The notes: generated by a model from the sequence alone, not told the origin. Numbered from the stretch's first letter, positions 34,395-46,993 are shown. The stretch is 64,000 nucleotides of DNA from Limnoperna fortunei (GCA_944474755.1 OX104115.1:52208648-52272647); one strand, 5' to 3'. Program-made: numbers and translations.

Positions 34395-35345
34395 AAAAAC
34401 TGGAAGCTTTCAAGAGCCTGTATCACTCTCCTGAATCGCATTTCCTTGACATTAAATTAAGTCCTATAATTTTCTACTTTCTACTGGCATAAATAACATT
34501 ATCTTTGTTGAAACCATCCTATGAATGTTGTTGTTTGGTTTCAACTGATTAAGTTAGTTTCAGTCAGGAAACTATTTTAGACATTTTCCTATAGGCTTCT
34601 ATGCTTTGCAGTGTAAGAAAAGATGGCAGTGGAAAATTCTTTCTACATGTATAGAGTCCTTTGTTAAAATAACTCTGCTATTGTAACAGTGGTCATTTTT
34701 AATGGCTTTTTGGCCAACAAAAAATATTTTAGGAGGACCATCCGATAAATATTGCTGACAAATTTTCTTTAAACAGGTTAACCGGCCTATTTAAACTTTT
34801 TCCCATAGGGTCCTATGTTAAACTACCGATAAATCATTTTTAATTTCCAATTGGCATAAAAAAAATAAACTTTATAGAGTACCTAGCAAGACAATTTTGC
34901 TTATAAGTTTTGTTTCAATTTGTTAACCAGTTTCGGTGAAGAAGACCATCAAAAATGTTGACACGTTAAACCTAGCTCTGCCACAGTGGCCATTTTGAAT
35001 TTATGATTGGCATAAAAAACAAACATAAAGTTGATGAGTTGTGTTTCAATTTGTTAACCAGTTTAGAAGAAAAAGCCCTTTTTCCACCTTTTTTTAACCC
35101 ACACGATCCTATGTTAATCTAAGTTCCACAGTGGTCCCCATTTTAGTTGTCCTGTCAGAATATAAAAATACTTTATAATGGTCCATTAAATAAACATTGG
35201 ACCAAGTTTGGTTTCAATTGGCCTGTTAGTTTCGGAGAAGATTGAACTGTACAAAGTTTACAGATGCTGACAATGACGATGACAACAATGGGTGCAAAGT
35301 GATGAAAATAGCTCATTTGACCCTTCAGGTCAGATGAGGTAAAAT
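34395..35345. repeat. Old copy of the 'aagagcctg...aggtgag' element
   Basis: Begins 'caagagcctgtatcactc' and ends 'cccttcaggtcagatgagg'. Inside are degenerate units with 'ggccattttgaattt', 'aaccagttt' and 'ataggctt/ataggg'. It is the diverged relative of 55478-56773 and ends with the same 'gatgctgacaatgacgatg' type of stretch. Confidence 0.75.
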
Positions 35346-36447
35346 GTTTATTAACAGCTATTTTCATCATGATTTATGAGTTACATTGTTGTTTATTTTA
35401 AATTTCTAGATGGTATCATTAGTTGTTTGTTTACTTATCTTCAGCAGTGTAAAAATTTCAAATGGTTCTTATGTACGGTTTCTGAGAAAAGCTTGACGGA
35501 AATTAGTATGGACGGACGGACATGAGTAAAACTTGTGGTTGCTGGGGCATAAAAATAGTCATAAACTTATTGCTGTGGCCAAATTTCTGGTTTGACTTTT
35601 GAAACAATTAAGTGTATTGCAAACATTAAATATGAACTCTAAAAAATAATTATCAATAGCAACAGGTTTATTGGTCAATAAATATCCTAATTAAAGCATA
35701 TTTTCCACAAGAGTGACTGTACATGTGGATAATCTGTCAAAACAGGGGACACATTAGAAGTTGGACAAGTGCATGAAGAACTGAAAAAAAAAACACATAC
35801 AATATGTATCTATAGGTGTGCAAGAATCCCTGTATTCCATATGATTGTGGTCAATGTACAAGAATATGTGCCCTTGGTTCCTAAATATTTGTTATATTTT
35901 AACATGGCAAAGAAAAAAAAATACTAATTTTCTATGTACATTTGTTAATGTCAACACCTGAAACATCCAAGAATTTTGACACGGTTGAAAACACAGGTCA
36001 GTGTCATTATATTGATGTCGTGTGATCACCTGCTCAGTCAATATAACTCAACTGTGAGAAATTGAAGATGAAAAATGCCAGCATGTGAGTTATATTTCCA
36101 AATGGTGTTGATTTAGGATTTTTTTTTTAAATATCGAAAAATATTTGATTTCTAACATAGAAAATCTTTCTTTAATATGTAATATAAACTTATAAATAAT
36201 TAAATAGAAAGAAAAAGAATAAATATATGATATCAATTTTTACATGTTTTTGTTTGTTTTTTTGAGTATCACTGGTTATGGTCCTGTTAATAAGACATTT
36301 TAGATAACATGAAGCAAAATGGTATTTCCCTTATTAATTATTTGTTTTACATACAGTTTCAAACTTGATGTATGCACTGATAAAAATTTTAGGATAAAAG
36401 TCCCAAGTTTATCTTGATTTATGCAGAGCATTTATATTCTTTCTGTA
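35346..36447. other. Probable intron, nothing recognised
   Basis: AT-rich, between Death-domain exons; no repeat or coding signal found. Confidence 0.4.
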
Positions 36448-36728
36448 CTAACACATATTTTTGATAATATGTAAAGGGTCTCCTTTCTCCATCTCTTCTA
36501 AAACTCTTATTAACTTGTCCACTATCTCATTAGGCTGCATTTTTCTTTCAGTTTCAGCACCTCTCCATCGTAATAAAGATATGAATGCCTGCTGCTTTAA
36601 ATCTCCACGGTAGTCATGTTCTATAACTTCCATTTCCTTGTGACTCATGTCAAGATTCAAAAATACTTCTTTCCAGTCTCTGAGCAGATTCATTGCAATT
36701 TCCCGCAAGCTGTCATCATTTAAAATCA
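36448..36728 (-). CDS. Death-domain exon (DD1)
   Basis: The acceptor 'ttgttttgtttag' (AG at 36729-36730) opens a phase-1 exon whose first residues 'VILNDDSLREIAMNLL' align with the start of the exon at 32649. The body has 'DWKEVFLNLDMSHKEMEVIE' and 'YRGDLKQQAFISLLRW', again the Death-domain pattern. The frame runs to a stop at 36448-36450 after 'IIKNMC'. Either this is a terminal exon, or a weak donor T|GTTAGT near 36452 is used, which would be phase 1 and join downstream exons. Together with DD2 it suggests a multi-Death-domain protein or two neighbouring paralogues. Confidence 0.7.
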
Positions 36729-37599
36729 CTAAACAAAACAAACTACTGCATGTAAATATATGATAGGATAATTGAGTGATTGAAATCGAGCAAGACAATA
36801 TCAGAATATTCAAATCATAGATTATTAATAATTTCAAAACAGGTCCAATAAAACAATAAATTTGTGGGATACTAAATCCTCTCCCTTTGAAATGGAAGAT
36901 ATACAAAAAAGGTATGGAAATGCAAAATACTATCCTAGATACAAGATAAAGTCTTATTTAATTTATAAATAAGCAAGAGACACAAGGGCCATAACTCTCA
37001 TCTTAACTACACTGATACACAGAGTCTGATTGTAAGAATTATGTTCAACCATACTTAACATTAATAATTTAATAAACTTATAAGATGATATATCGACAAT
37101 AGATTTTTGACCTATCTTTTTTATGCAATACATGTTCTTTACTTCATCAAACTAATAACTTATTTACAGTTTTCATATTCTATAAATACAAGTTGCTACA
37201 ATAATGTAGCCATTTTCTAAAATCTACATTATTTTAGCTAATGTACAATGTATCAATCACTTGCAAGTTTGTTCTTATTGGTCTGATTTTTTTCAAAATA
37301 TAAAATCAAAGATTTTCTTAAAAGATTAAGAGCAAGAATTATTAGAATGCCAAGTGAAGCAGCTCACATGAATGCATCTGGTCAGGTAAGCATGTAAAAA
37401 AGGAAAAGATTTACCAAAATGGAACTGAAAGACTGGAAAAAAACCATATCTGTATACCAGTGTGACCCTACAGCCGGCCTTGTTGGGAAGATAAATCTAA
37501 ACCTGTGTATTGCTTACTTTTGAAACAGATGCCTCAAACCATCAATGTACACTAAATAGACTACTTTGAAATTTTCTAAGAAATCAATGTGGTACAAAC

Positions 37600-37635
37600 C
37601 ATGAGTTCTGTAATTGACTTCCATTTCTTTGATTC
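37600..37635 (-). CDS. Possible 12-codon linker exon
   Basis: 36 bp with acceptor 'catatattttag' (AG at 37636-37637) and a donor-like G|GTTTGT at 37599, both phase 1. The peptide core is 'IKEMEVNYRTH'. Such a small exon is supported only by phase agreement with its neighbours. Confidence 0.3.
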
Positions 37636-37994
37636 CTAAAATATATGAAAGAATGGTTTTTTTAATAATGAAACATGTGTTGTAAATTCCATTCAATAAC
37701 AGTGAATTTTGATTGGTGTTTTATTGTGCACTAACTGAATAATACAGACCACACCGTGTTATAATATGATACAATATATATCTCAGTGCACATATTATAG
37801 TATTTACTGAGTAAAATTGTCCATATTGGCCAAGTTACTGGTCCAAGGATTTTGATTTATCTAAATAGTTGCCATAATTTTTAGACCAAACTTTCTCACA
37901 GCAAACAGGTGTCATGTGTCATTATAATCCTATACATGATATGCTTATAAACTGCCAACCACAGATTTGTTGTCAAGAAAGTATGACTTTTGCC

Positions 37995-38234
37995 GCTTTG
38001 CTACATGTACCACTGACTGGCTGTGGGCACACTTGTACATATTTTCTCGTTTTCATGAATATTTAATGTCCTATTTTGATTGGTTGCTTGCATTTCTGGA
38101 GATGGGTTTACAAATAATTTAAATAGTTTTATCTAATAAACATCATTCCTGTTGACAAATTAAATTAAATGAATATTCATGAAAACGAGAACATATCTAC
38201 AACTGTGCTTAGGGTCGGTAATTAGTAGCAAAGC
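37995..38234. mobile_element. MITE with about 70-bp inverted ends
   Basis: 'gctttgctac' at the left pairs with 'gtagcaaagc' at the right. The arms also share 'ctcgttttcatgaatattta' (38046-38065) against 'taaatgaatattcatgaaaa'. Total 240 bp, with no coding capacity. Confidence 0.85.
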
Positions 38235-39685
38235 GAGAACATGACCCCAGAAAAAAATTCAAGGGTGGAGGAATCATACTTGTCAGTCATGTTGATTCCC
38301 TAATACCAACTGAATGCAGAAAAAAATATATATACAAATATTCAACATATGTTTTTATTTTTTTTTTACCAAAAAATGTCAGTACCTTCTTAAAAAAAAT
38401 AATGTGCAAAAAAGAATTGATTATTGAAATTACTTATAACCAAAAGAAGTGCAGTTGTTTATTATTTTTGTGACTGAATTAATTTTTTAAAAAATAAGTT
38501 GTATTGTCTTATGTAACTGCAATATTATATTAGTACATACATGTATATATACTGTTAGGCAGATCTTCTTACAAAGATAAGTTTATTTACAAAGAAAAAT
38601 TTATGTTGTATATACTATTAGTTACAATTGTGCAGTTGCTGACTGAAAAACTAGCTATAGACATACGTGATCAGAAAATTTCACATGGGGCGAGCATTAT
38701 CGTGGATAATGGTGTATATCTTTTGTCAGCTGAAAGACCCAACATGTTTTAAATGTGTACCACTTTTCATGAATATAATCAATTGTCATCTTCTTAAAAA
38801 AAACTTCAATGGCATTATGCTTCATTGCAAAGATAAATCTGAGGTTGCAGAGGTTAAAAATTTTTGTACGCAAGCCTAAGCCCTGGACTTTTTTAACTTT
38901 AAAATCCAAAGCCCCAACATTAATTAACCAAGTCCTAAAAATTATCGAAGCGATAATTAGAAATTGGATTTGTCATGTTTGTTTTAATTAAAGTGTACCA
39001 TATTATTGTTTTGCAGAAAGAACACAAAGTCACAAAAAGACAGTATGAAATTTTATATTATCATGTATAATAATGAACAATAAAGACAGTTTCAGACTAT
39101 TATTTTGTTTTTATTGGAAGAAAGATCGAGCCGGACTGGAAAATCGGCAAGCTCGAGGTTTCAGTTTTTTAAGCCCCGGCGTCTGGCTTAGAAGTTTTCA
39201 ACCCCTTGGTTAGATGGACTATGAAACGAATGGAAGAGCCAATTCAACAGAGCAAAGAAATTTTAAAAGGAAGAACATTTTATAACAATACTTACTTAAG
39301 AAACAAAATAAACATTAAATAATATAAGAAGTGTTCAAAACATAGGTTTGACTTCTCTATGGGATGGCTAGACATTAGCTTCTAAAGGAACTACAATGAC
39401 AAGTTTCCTTTAGAGTCAAAATAATTTTTTTTAAAGTTCCAAATGTACATTGTACAGAGGTTTCCTGTCTGCACTGACAGGGTGCTACACATACACAGTC
39501 TTGATGCTTCAAAGCTAAAGCTCTTCCTACCATACCATGTTGATTTAAAGAATATAAGCTATGTTATTATAGTAATAAGTACATGCAAGTATTATTTAGA
39601 ATCTGCATATAAATACATAACAACAAAAAAACATAAGCTCATGAGAGCTCTTAAACCGAAAATAAATTTAAAAGAATAATGTTTT
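38235..39685. other. Unique interval, nothing recognised
   Basis: AT-rich with short ORFs lacking domains or splice support. Confidence 0.4.
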
Positions 39686-39697
39686 ATTTTGACTACC

Positions 39698-39962
39698 GGG
39701 GGCCTCGGTGGCCGAGTGGTCAAGGTAGTTCGTCTACTATTGATCACGTGGTCTGTCAACACTGAGATTGCGGGTTCGATTCTCACTGCAGGCAGGGTGT
39801 ACTCGACTCCAATCTTAATTGACAAGGATTGCCAGTTTTCCTACCGCAGGTCGGGGGTTCTCTCCGGGTACTCCGGCTTCCTCCCCCAATAAAAACTGGA
39901 CGCCATGAAATAGCTGAAAAATTGCTGAAAGTGGCGTTAAAACAACAATCAAACAAAACAAT
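39698..39962 (+). mobile_element. tRNA-derived SINE, copy c, with clear target duplication
   Basis: 265 bp. A box TGGCCGAGTGG at 39709-39719 and B box GGTTCGATTCT at 39773-39783 fit the Pol III consensus well. The 12-bp sequence ATTTTGACTACC flanks it at 39686-39697 and 39963-39974. The tail is 'caatcaaacaaaacaat'. This is the best-preserved member in the window and the best guide to family ends. Confidence 0.92.
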
Positions 39963-39974
39963 ATTTTGACTACC

Positions 39975-41527
39975 ATGGGAGAAGAACTGGACAATTATAT
40001 AGTTTGATGCAAGATTCTGTATAGTCCCCATCCATCCGACTGTGCATGATTGGAGTTTCGCCCCTCCCCCTTTAAAAAAAAGAGAACAGGGAGGTAACAA
40101 CCAGCGCCAAAGGCAAACATGTAGTCCCCGCTTGTCCTCGCCAGCCATAAAGTAATGCATTAACGGTACCAATTCGTTTATTATGATATCTCTTTGTTAT
40201 ACTTATGTACTGTACAAATAAAGGTTACTGAACACTATAAAAACCTTGTGTTAACTAAATTAATTTTGATGCTTTGAAAATGCGAGAATGCAGGATTTTT
40301 GCACCTTATATGTTTTTGAATTTTGGAAGCCCCCTGTCGTAAATGTGACTCTGCCAGGCGCGGGATCCCCTTTTATGCCGCCACTTCCGAAAATCCTGTA
40401 TCCGCCCATGAAAAAATGTCAAAAATTAGGTCATTCGAAAAATTTCAATTGCAATAACCGGACGCAGTCGGTATTATATTCACTTTTTACCATTTGACCT
40501 CATGACACTTCACCCCTCAAAAAAAGAAAGTCACGTGATCGTCATTCTGTTTCTTCACAAGTTAAAAACCAATTGGACGGGGGTTTGGAACAGGGTGGTA
40601 AATTGGACAGGGGTTCCTAACAGGGTGGTAAATTGGCAATTCACCTTTCAAATTGTGTACTATTATTATAAGATTTTGCCGTCTGTTTGCTTGCTTATAA
40701 AATTATTTCATAGTGCAATTTAAGTATTAAGAATGATAGAGATAAGCTGCAGTTTGAAAAATTTTACATCAAACAACTTGTACAAAAATGTTAAATGTTT
40801 TTTATTTGAAGTAAAGCGCAAATTAAAATAAATATTAACACGATGGATTTTTGCAGGCTTTTATGGAGTGTAAAAAAGACGAAAAGAGGAAATTTTAATT
40901 AATTTCTTTAATAAATACAAATTAACAATCATTTTATATACATGTTGATATTTAATCAAATGTATTATTATTGTTCTTGGGCTTCCGTCGTAGTACACAC
41001 ATAGATAGAGAGTTGTGACTCTGATTGTAAAGTAAACTTTGCTTATGCAGTAAATTTGTAACTATTAACATTTTATTAAACAATTTCTAATATTCAATTT
41101 ACATTATTGTATAACTGCTCTGGTGCTCGCAGAAAAACTTCATTTTTATATCTTAGGCACTGGGTTTCAATACATAATAGCAATGAACGTTCTGGAATAC
41201 ATATACATGTACGACAAAGTACATGTACAAATGTAGTTGTATGTAAATTATCAATTTCAGGTTAACTGTATGCTTGGTAAATCTGCTAATATCGAAAAAA
41301 CGTAAATTAAATAATCTGTTGAAATATAAAAACACATATGAGAGGGGAGGGCACACATGTATAAATTAATAATTTCAAACTAGTTTCATCTGGGATTGGT
41401 GTTAATGTAAAAGTGTGAAATTTCTAAGTGCATCAGGAAAACACAAAAACATTTCTAGGATTCTTTATTATTCCAATAATAAACTCTACAAATATAATAA
41501 CAAAAAGATAATTAATATCACATTTAA
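39975..41527. other. Unique interval, little recognised
   Basis: No supported gene. 40575-40636 has a short tandem motif ('ttggacgggggtttggaaca', 'gggtggtaaattgg' repeated). Confidence 0.4.
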
Positions 41528-41583
41528 ATAATGCTTGCTTGGGGAGTTTTTTACGTCCTACACCGACAACTTAATGCCCTTGG

Positions 41584-43780
41584 GAGGTCATTATCCTTTT
41601 GGATGGCCTGAGCAAAAGTAACCGAACGGGCGAGACATCAAAATTTTTTATTAAAAAAATCTTTCTTTCACGTTAAATTTCATATATGGGGCATTACACC
41701 TATAATGCTAAATTACATAAAAATGGAGACAAAAGTATACCTGTCCACGGATTTTTTTCGGGAAAATTACCTTAAAGTTTAAGAATGGTTTTTCTACTTT
41801 CATTTCAGTGTTGTGGTCACATTGTACCACATTACACACTTTAGGAAGTGCTTCCACTGTAAAGACATTGACTGGAAAAAAATATATTCTTGTTCTACAG
41901 TAATGCCATACCTTTCAAAATATCCAACTCTTAAGCAATAGCAGTTATAGGCAAAAGCAGAAACAAAAGAGAAAATTGGGACTATTTTTTCATCCTGCCA
42001 TCTTTTGACATGCACCGGAAATTCATTACATGAATAGGATAATGACCCCTTTAAGCAAAGCCAACAGTTCCGGATTTCCACCAAAATTTTTTTATATGTT
42101 ATTTAATGATTCTGTAAATAAAATAAGCATGCAGTTTGAATATATTGCTACTCAAATAAAAATTATGACAGTTTCCAAAGATGTGGTGAAACCTTGTTTT
42201 AGCAATTTTTAACTGATAAGGACAGTAAGGGTATATTTTTTTTCTTCTGTTCAACAATTTTGCCACAACAGTCAAAATATCACCTTTTTATGACAGTACA
42301 GGTGTTATAAGTTACCAAATAAGCAGAAACACATCTGATAAAAGCAACTTTTTATCAAGTGAGAGCTCATTTGAATATAGGGGGGGGGTTGAAAACAGTC
42401 GGTTCTGTTGCTATGACGGTATGATATAAAAATTAACATTTTTCCTCACAAAAGAAAAAAACTAACTAAAAAAGCTTTTCTTAGCTGTAATGAGTGTATA
42501 AATGAACTTATTAAGTAGAAATACACCACAATGGAATTCAGGTTGAGAAGCAGAGGTCTCTTTTCCGTAGCTTAAACTTTAACAAAACTATGCACAAAGT
42601 AGAGTTATGACTAGTTTTAAGAAAACTGACATATAATTTTTCTACAAAAAGACTCATTGGCATCTTTTCAGTCCTTTTTGCATGCCAAGTCACTGAAAAA
42701 GTAGAAAACATAGCAACTGACTAGACTGATTGGTTCAAAGTACCCAAAAGCATACTAGATTCACAGACTTTACATTAAAACGGCACATTGCAAATGATGT
42801 CTACCCATGCCAAATAATTACCTAGAGGCCAGAGGAATGAATAAACACTACATATTGATTAAAATACTGCTGTATAACCTTCTTTTAAGAAACAAAATGC
42901 ATACATTTAATCTTTAGTTACAATCTTCAAGGTATGATACATGTTTCTGTCTAGCAATAAGTGCTAGTACATGAAATAGGATCATGGTTTACCTTTATTT
43001 AATCAATTTTTGGTCTGAAAGGTATTATTTAATACCAATAATACATTTTTATTTCATGTCACCTCGGGTTCTACCTTACTGTACTCAATAGAATTATTAA
43101 CAGTGTGCTTTTTGCAAAAATAATCACTTTTTATGATACCATAGGCCAAAAAGTCAAATTTTACTGCAGATAATGAAACAGACTATAACTATAAAACCTG
43201 AAGATATATTTTGCAGAAAAGATGTTTTCCTATAATGAGTTCTGGTACCCTTTCATAAAAAGTACCTGACAAGTGGGATTTGTGTATTTGACCAATTTGT
43301 AAATTTTGCTCTTACAGAGGTCATTATCCTTTTGGATGGCCTGAGCAAAAGTAACCGAACGGGCGAGACATCAAAATTTTTTTATTAAAAAAATCTTTCT
43401 TTCACGTAAAATTTCATATATGGGGCATTACACCTATAATGCTAAATTACATAAAAATGGAGACAAAAGTATACCTGTCCACGGATTTTTTTCGGGAAAA
43501 TTACCTTAAAGTTTAAGAATGGTTTTTCTACTTTCATTTCAGTGTTGTGGTCACATTGTACCACATTACACACTTTAGGAAGTGCTTCCACTGTAAAGAC
43601 ATTGACTGGAAAAAAATATATTCTTGTTCTACAGTAATGCCATACCTTTCAAAATATCCAACTCTTAAGCAATAGCAGTTATAGGCAAAAGCAGAAACAA
43701 AAGAGAAAATTGGGACTATTTTTTCATCCTGCCATCTTTTGACATGCACCGGAAATTCATTACATGAATAGGATAATGAC
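41584..43780. mobile_element. 2.2-kb element with 464-bp terminal direct repeats
   Basis: The terminal repeats 41584-42046 and 43317-43780 differ at about two positions. Each repeat starts GAGGTCATTATCC and ends GGATAATGAC, so each also has 10-11 bp inverted ends. The flanks show CCCTTGG on both sides (41577-41583 and 43781-43787). The neighbouring tandem copy reads 'taatgcccttggtcgg' without insertion, so the whole block is an insertion there. The 1.27-kb interior has no ORF with a domain. Options are a non-autonomous LTR-like element without TG/CA ends, or two copies of one MITE moving as a composite. CCCTT also follows the inner copy, so the target duplication is not certain. Confidence 0.75.
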
Positions 43781-44160
43781 CCCTTGGTCGAACGGTTTTA
43801 AATAATGACTTGACTTGGGGAGTTTTTTACGTCCTACACCGACAACTTAATGCCCTTGGTCGGACGGGTTTTAAATAATGATGATGATTGGTGGTTTTTA
43901 ACGTCCTACACTGATAAATTAATACCCTCGGTCGGACGGTTGTTAGGGTTAGTTATCCATGGACTCCACCATGGTGGTTTTGTCGAAGCCCGGCCTTCGG
44001 GATACCTGGTCGAAGGACTCGGCAGCATATGTCCTACTAGCGGCCGGGCTGCTCTGATGAAACGTTGGCCTACTCCGGTACCCCACATGGGTACCGGTGC
44101 GTTTCCCCACTCTGACCGTCTTGGAGGTCTTACATCTGCAGAGTGTTTTAAATAATGGAA
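43781..44160. repeat. Short tandem repeat plus GC-rich repeat block
   Basis: 'tacgtcctacaccgacaact' with 'taatgccc' and 'ttggtcg(a/g)acgg' occurs three times (about 41551, 43827 and 43897, the last degraded); the first is separated from the others by the 2.2-kb insertion. 43930-44150 is far richer in G+C than its surroundings, with small palindromes such as 'ccatggactccaccatgg' and 'ggtaccccacatgggtacc'. It is probably a transposable-element fragment; I could not name it. Confidence 0.6.
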
Positions 44161-45302
44161 TAACACTATATCATATGCAACCTCTGATATGCAATATACA
44201 AGGTCTTATCAATACAATATCTTTCAAAATAATATTTCCAATAACTATAATGAAATTATCATATTTGACAATTCGCAATATAAATAGATATATTCTATTT
44301 TTATCATCTTTTAAGACAATTATATTCATTAAATATTCATGAAATGAATTATTATCAACAAATACAATTTTAAGGTAGACAACTCGAGATCTTAATCATA
44401 TATCAATCGTAACCTTAACTCACTAATTTGTGGAACTGAGTTTATAAACAAATAAACACCACTGCATCTCAGTAAAGTTGCATTTATCAGCTATTACAAT
44501 AAATATGACCCTGTAAACAATAATATGAAATAATAAGCAACCTGACCTCAATATGATTCAAGTAAAATGTTATAAAAACATTTACTAGTATATCATATGT
44601 AAAGTTATGAGTTATCAAATCATAATTGCATTTAAATCTCACATAATTATGAAATCAATATAAAATATGATGTCACAATGAATGAATGACCACAAATGTG
44701 TTACACGACAAAAAGGTCAAGGTCATTCATGAAAATACTCTAAAAATCTCTTTGATACACTTTCATACAAAAATCTCTCAAAATAACAAACTTACACAAC
44801 TATCAAATCTCTTACATTCAGGGATTCACGAAACTTACCAAAATACTAATAACATGGCAATAATCTCATCCAAGGTACATTAAGAACTAATAATAAGTTA
44901 CCTCTGACATGTATAAAGTCTTCTCAATCACAGAATACTAATTCCAAACACTAAACTATAAATCCTTCAAGTATGAAATATGAATGTCTATAATAAATGT
45001 CTATAACATCTAATGTATTTCCATTATCAAGACTAAATAAGAAATTTAGTATGAACTGCAACTTGAACTAAAAACTTCAATAAACTTCCATTACTATCTA
45101 TGTGTATTTAGAGAAGGAACATAAGAACTACTCAGGGCAATGAACCAATCAAATCAAAGAGATCAGACACACCTTCAAAATAGACTGGACATACATAAAA
45201 TGTATAGAAAGTGCAAATTCACATTATAATCCAGGGGAACTCAGATCAATATACCTTGGAATAAAATAATAACACAAAATTTGATTAAAACAAATAAAAT
45301 GA
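44161..45302. other. AT-rich interval, possible LTR of second Gypsy element
   Basis: It lies just past the 3' end of a Gypsy fragment on the minus strand. 45303-45312 reads TGTGATAGGG on that strand, preceded by the purine-rich 'ctggggagaa', so a 3' LTR could begin here. I could not find its other end or a second copy. Confidence 0.35.
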
Positions 45303-45589
45303 CCCTATCACATTCTCCCCAGTGTTGGAGAATGTCTACCACGTCATCATCAAACATCTTCCTCCTCCCGAGAAAAAACGATGTCCCGTGTTCTGTAAAC
45401 TGTATCACTTCTCTGTGGCAACCTTCAACAGGCCAGCAAGGATCTGATCCTCCATACCCTTGAAGTCACCGCTGGAAACTATACTACGTAAATAGTCTGC
45501 TCTGGTCTTCCAATCAGGTTGGTACTGACCCCGTTTCGAAATAATAAAATCTTTGTACTTTGTAGTGGTTGTTGATGTTCTAGCTCATA

Positions 45590-46560
45590 CAGATCGTCTA
45601 GGTGCTACTGGAGGTGGTGCAATGTCCGGCTGACAGACATCTTCTTCTTCGTCATGCCCAGGTATGTCATCATCTTGATCTTTATCTTCAACATGAGAAG
45701 TGGCAAGTACAGGTGCAACTGCATCTGTCACAACATCGTCAGTATCAAGAACTGGATCATCCGTTCTAGCATCTTCAGATGGAAGTTCGTCACCAACGAA
45801 TCCAGCATCTTGAATTTATTTCAGGAATGAGTCGCAGATCGTCACCAGTATCACTCTGAACTGTATTTCCAACATCCTGAGTCTCTAACTCGTCTATAGC
45901 ATCATGTGGAATGCTCAAGGTAGTATCATCAGGAACTCTAACATAGTAGTACATAGACTCGTCATCACTCTCTTCAGTACTGGCTAAAGTGCTGTCGTGA
46001 AGACTTTGTCTTTGTTCTTCAATTTCGTTTTTCCTGGGTCTTTATCGTGGTCTAGGAGTAGGTCTAAGCTTCTCCTGTACTTCCCCCTCAACAGAAACGG
46101 ATCCTATAGGCAGGAGTAAGTTTCTGTGAAAGGTTCTCAATCTGCCTTCTCCACTTTCCTTCTTGACTCTGTAGACAGGAATAGTCGGGTTAGGCTGATC
46201 CAAAATGACATATGCTTCATCTTCCCATTTATCCGCAATCTTATGCTTGCCATCAACACTCAATACCTTCACAAGTACACGGTCGCCTGGATGTAATATG
46301 GCTCCTCTCACTTTAGCATGTTTAGTGTCGTAATTTTTATTTTGGCGTTGTTGTGGTCTTTTGGCTGATGTCAATGCCATTATATGATTTCTTCAATCTT
46401 TCTTTTAGATTCTCCAAATACTTTGTTGTTGTTGTCCTTTCCTTCTCAGTTTCGATACCAAATGCCAGATCAATGGGTAAGCGTGGTTCTCTCCCAAACA
46501 TAAGCGTGTACAGTGAATATCCAGTTGTTTCCTGTTTTCATATGTTCGATCTCTGCTTAT
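45590..46560 (-). pseudogene. pol: Second Gypsy element: integrase C-terminal fragment
   Basis: The minus-strand frame near 46530-46460 has 'LMFGREPRLPIDLAFGI', a hallmark of Gypsy integrases just after the catalytic core. The 112-residue frame at 46380-46042 has 'HPGDRVLVKV', 'YRVKKESGEGRLRTFHRN' and 'LLLPI', the usual C-terminal SH3-like region. A long acidic Asp/Glu/Ser/Thr-rich tail follows to about 45800, with stops. The catalytic core and everything upstream are absent, so it is a 5'-truncated remnant. It belongs to a different lineage from the 20-29 kb element, whose integrase end is GPY/F-type. Confidence 0.8.
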
Positions 46561-46993
46561 TATCTCTTAACATGCTTAATGATATATAATTGTTTTCGGG
46601 TACGATTGGCCATTTATCGCTTTTCAGGTTATAGTTCATGTTGTAAGTGATAAATGGCTAATTTAATAATAAAGAAAATATTTCATTTACAGTTTTTCGT
46701 ATTTTTTAAATCCTTCAACCTTTAAAATGCATTTTTTCTCCTGATCTAAAAAGAAGAAGTAAAGATGTACATAATTGCATATTAATGCGCTTTTGACCTC
46801 GCTAGAAAGGATCATCGCTTCAATTATATTTCTTGGATTATTTCATGGTTTATAGGGTATGCTTATATTTTTTTAATGCATTCTTATCTTTACAAAATAA
46901 AATGTATATATTTGTGGGGTTTTTTTTATTAATTAGTTAGATAATTTGATAATAAAAAAGCATTTTTATATTTTGTTACGTTATAATACGTAA
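46561..46993. other. AT-rich interval
   Basis: Small inverted repeat around 'ggccatttatcgctt' and 'agtgataaatggc' (46608-46660). Nothing else recognised. Confidence 0.4.

Noticed and set aside
37290..37384. Plus-strand stretch ending CAG|GTAAGC with an open frame including 'RMPSEAAHMNASGQ'
   Set aside because: The donor is good, but I found no convincing acceptor upstream and no domain, so a real exon cannot be supported.
41800..42084. 94- and 71-codon frames in the terminal repeats of the 2.2-kb element
   Set aside because: Conserved between the two repeats only because these are almost identical; no domain, and the amino-acid composition is not protein-like.
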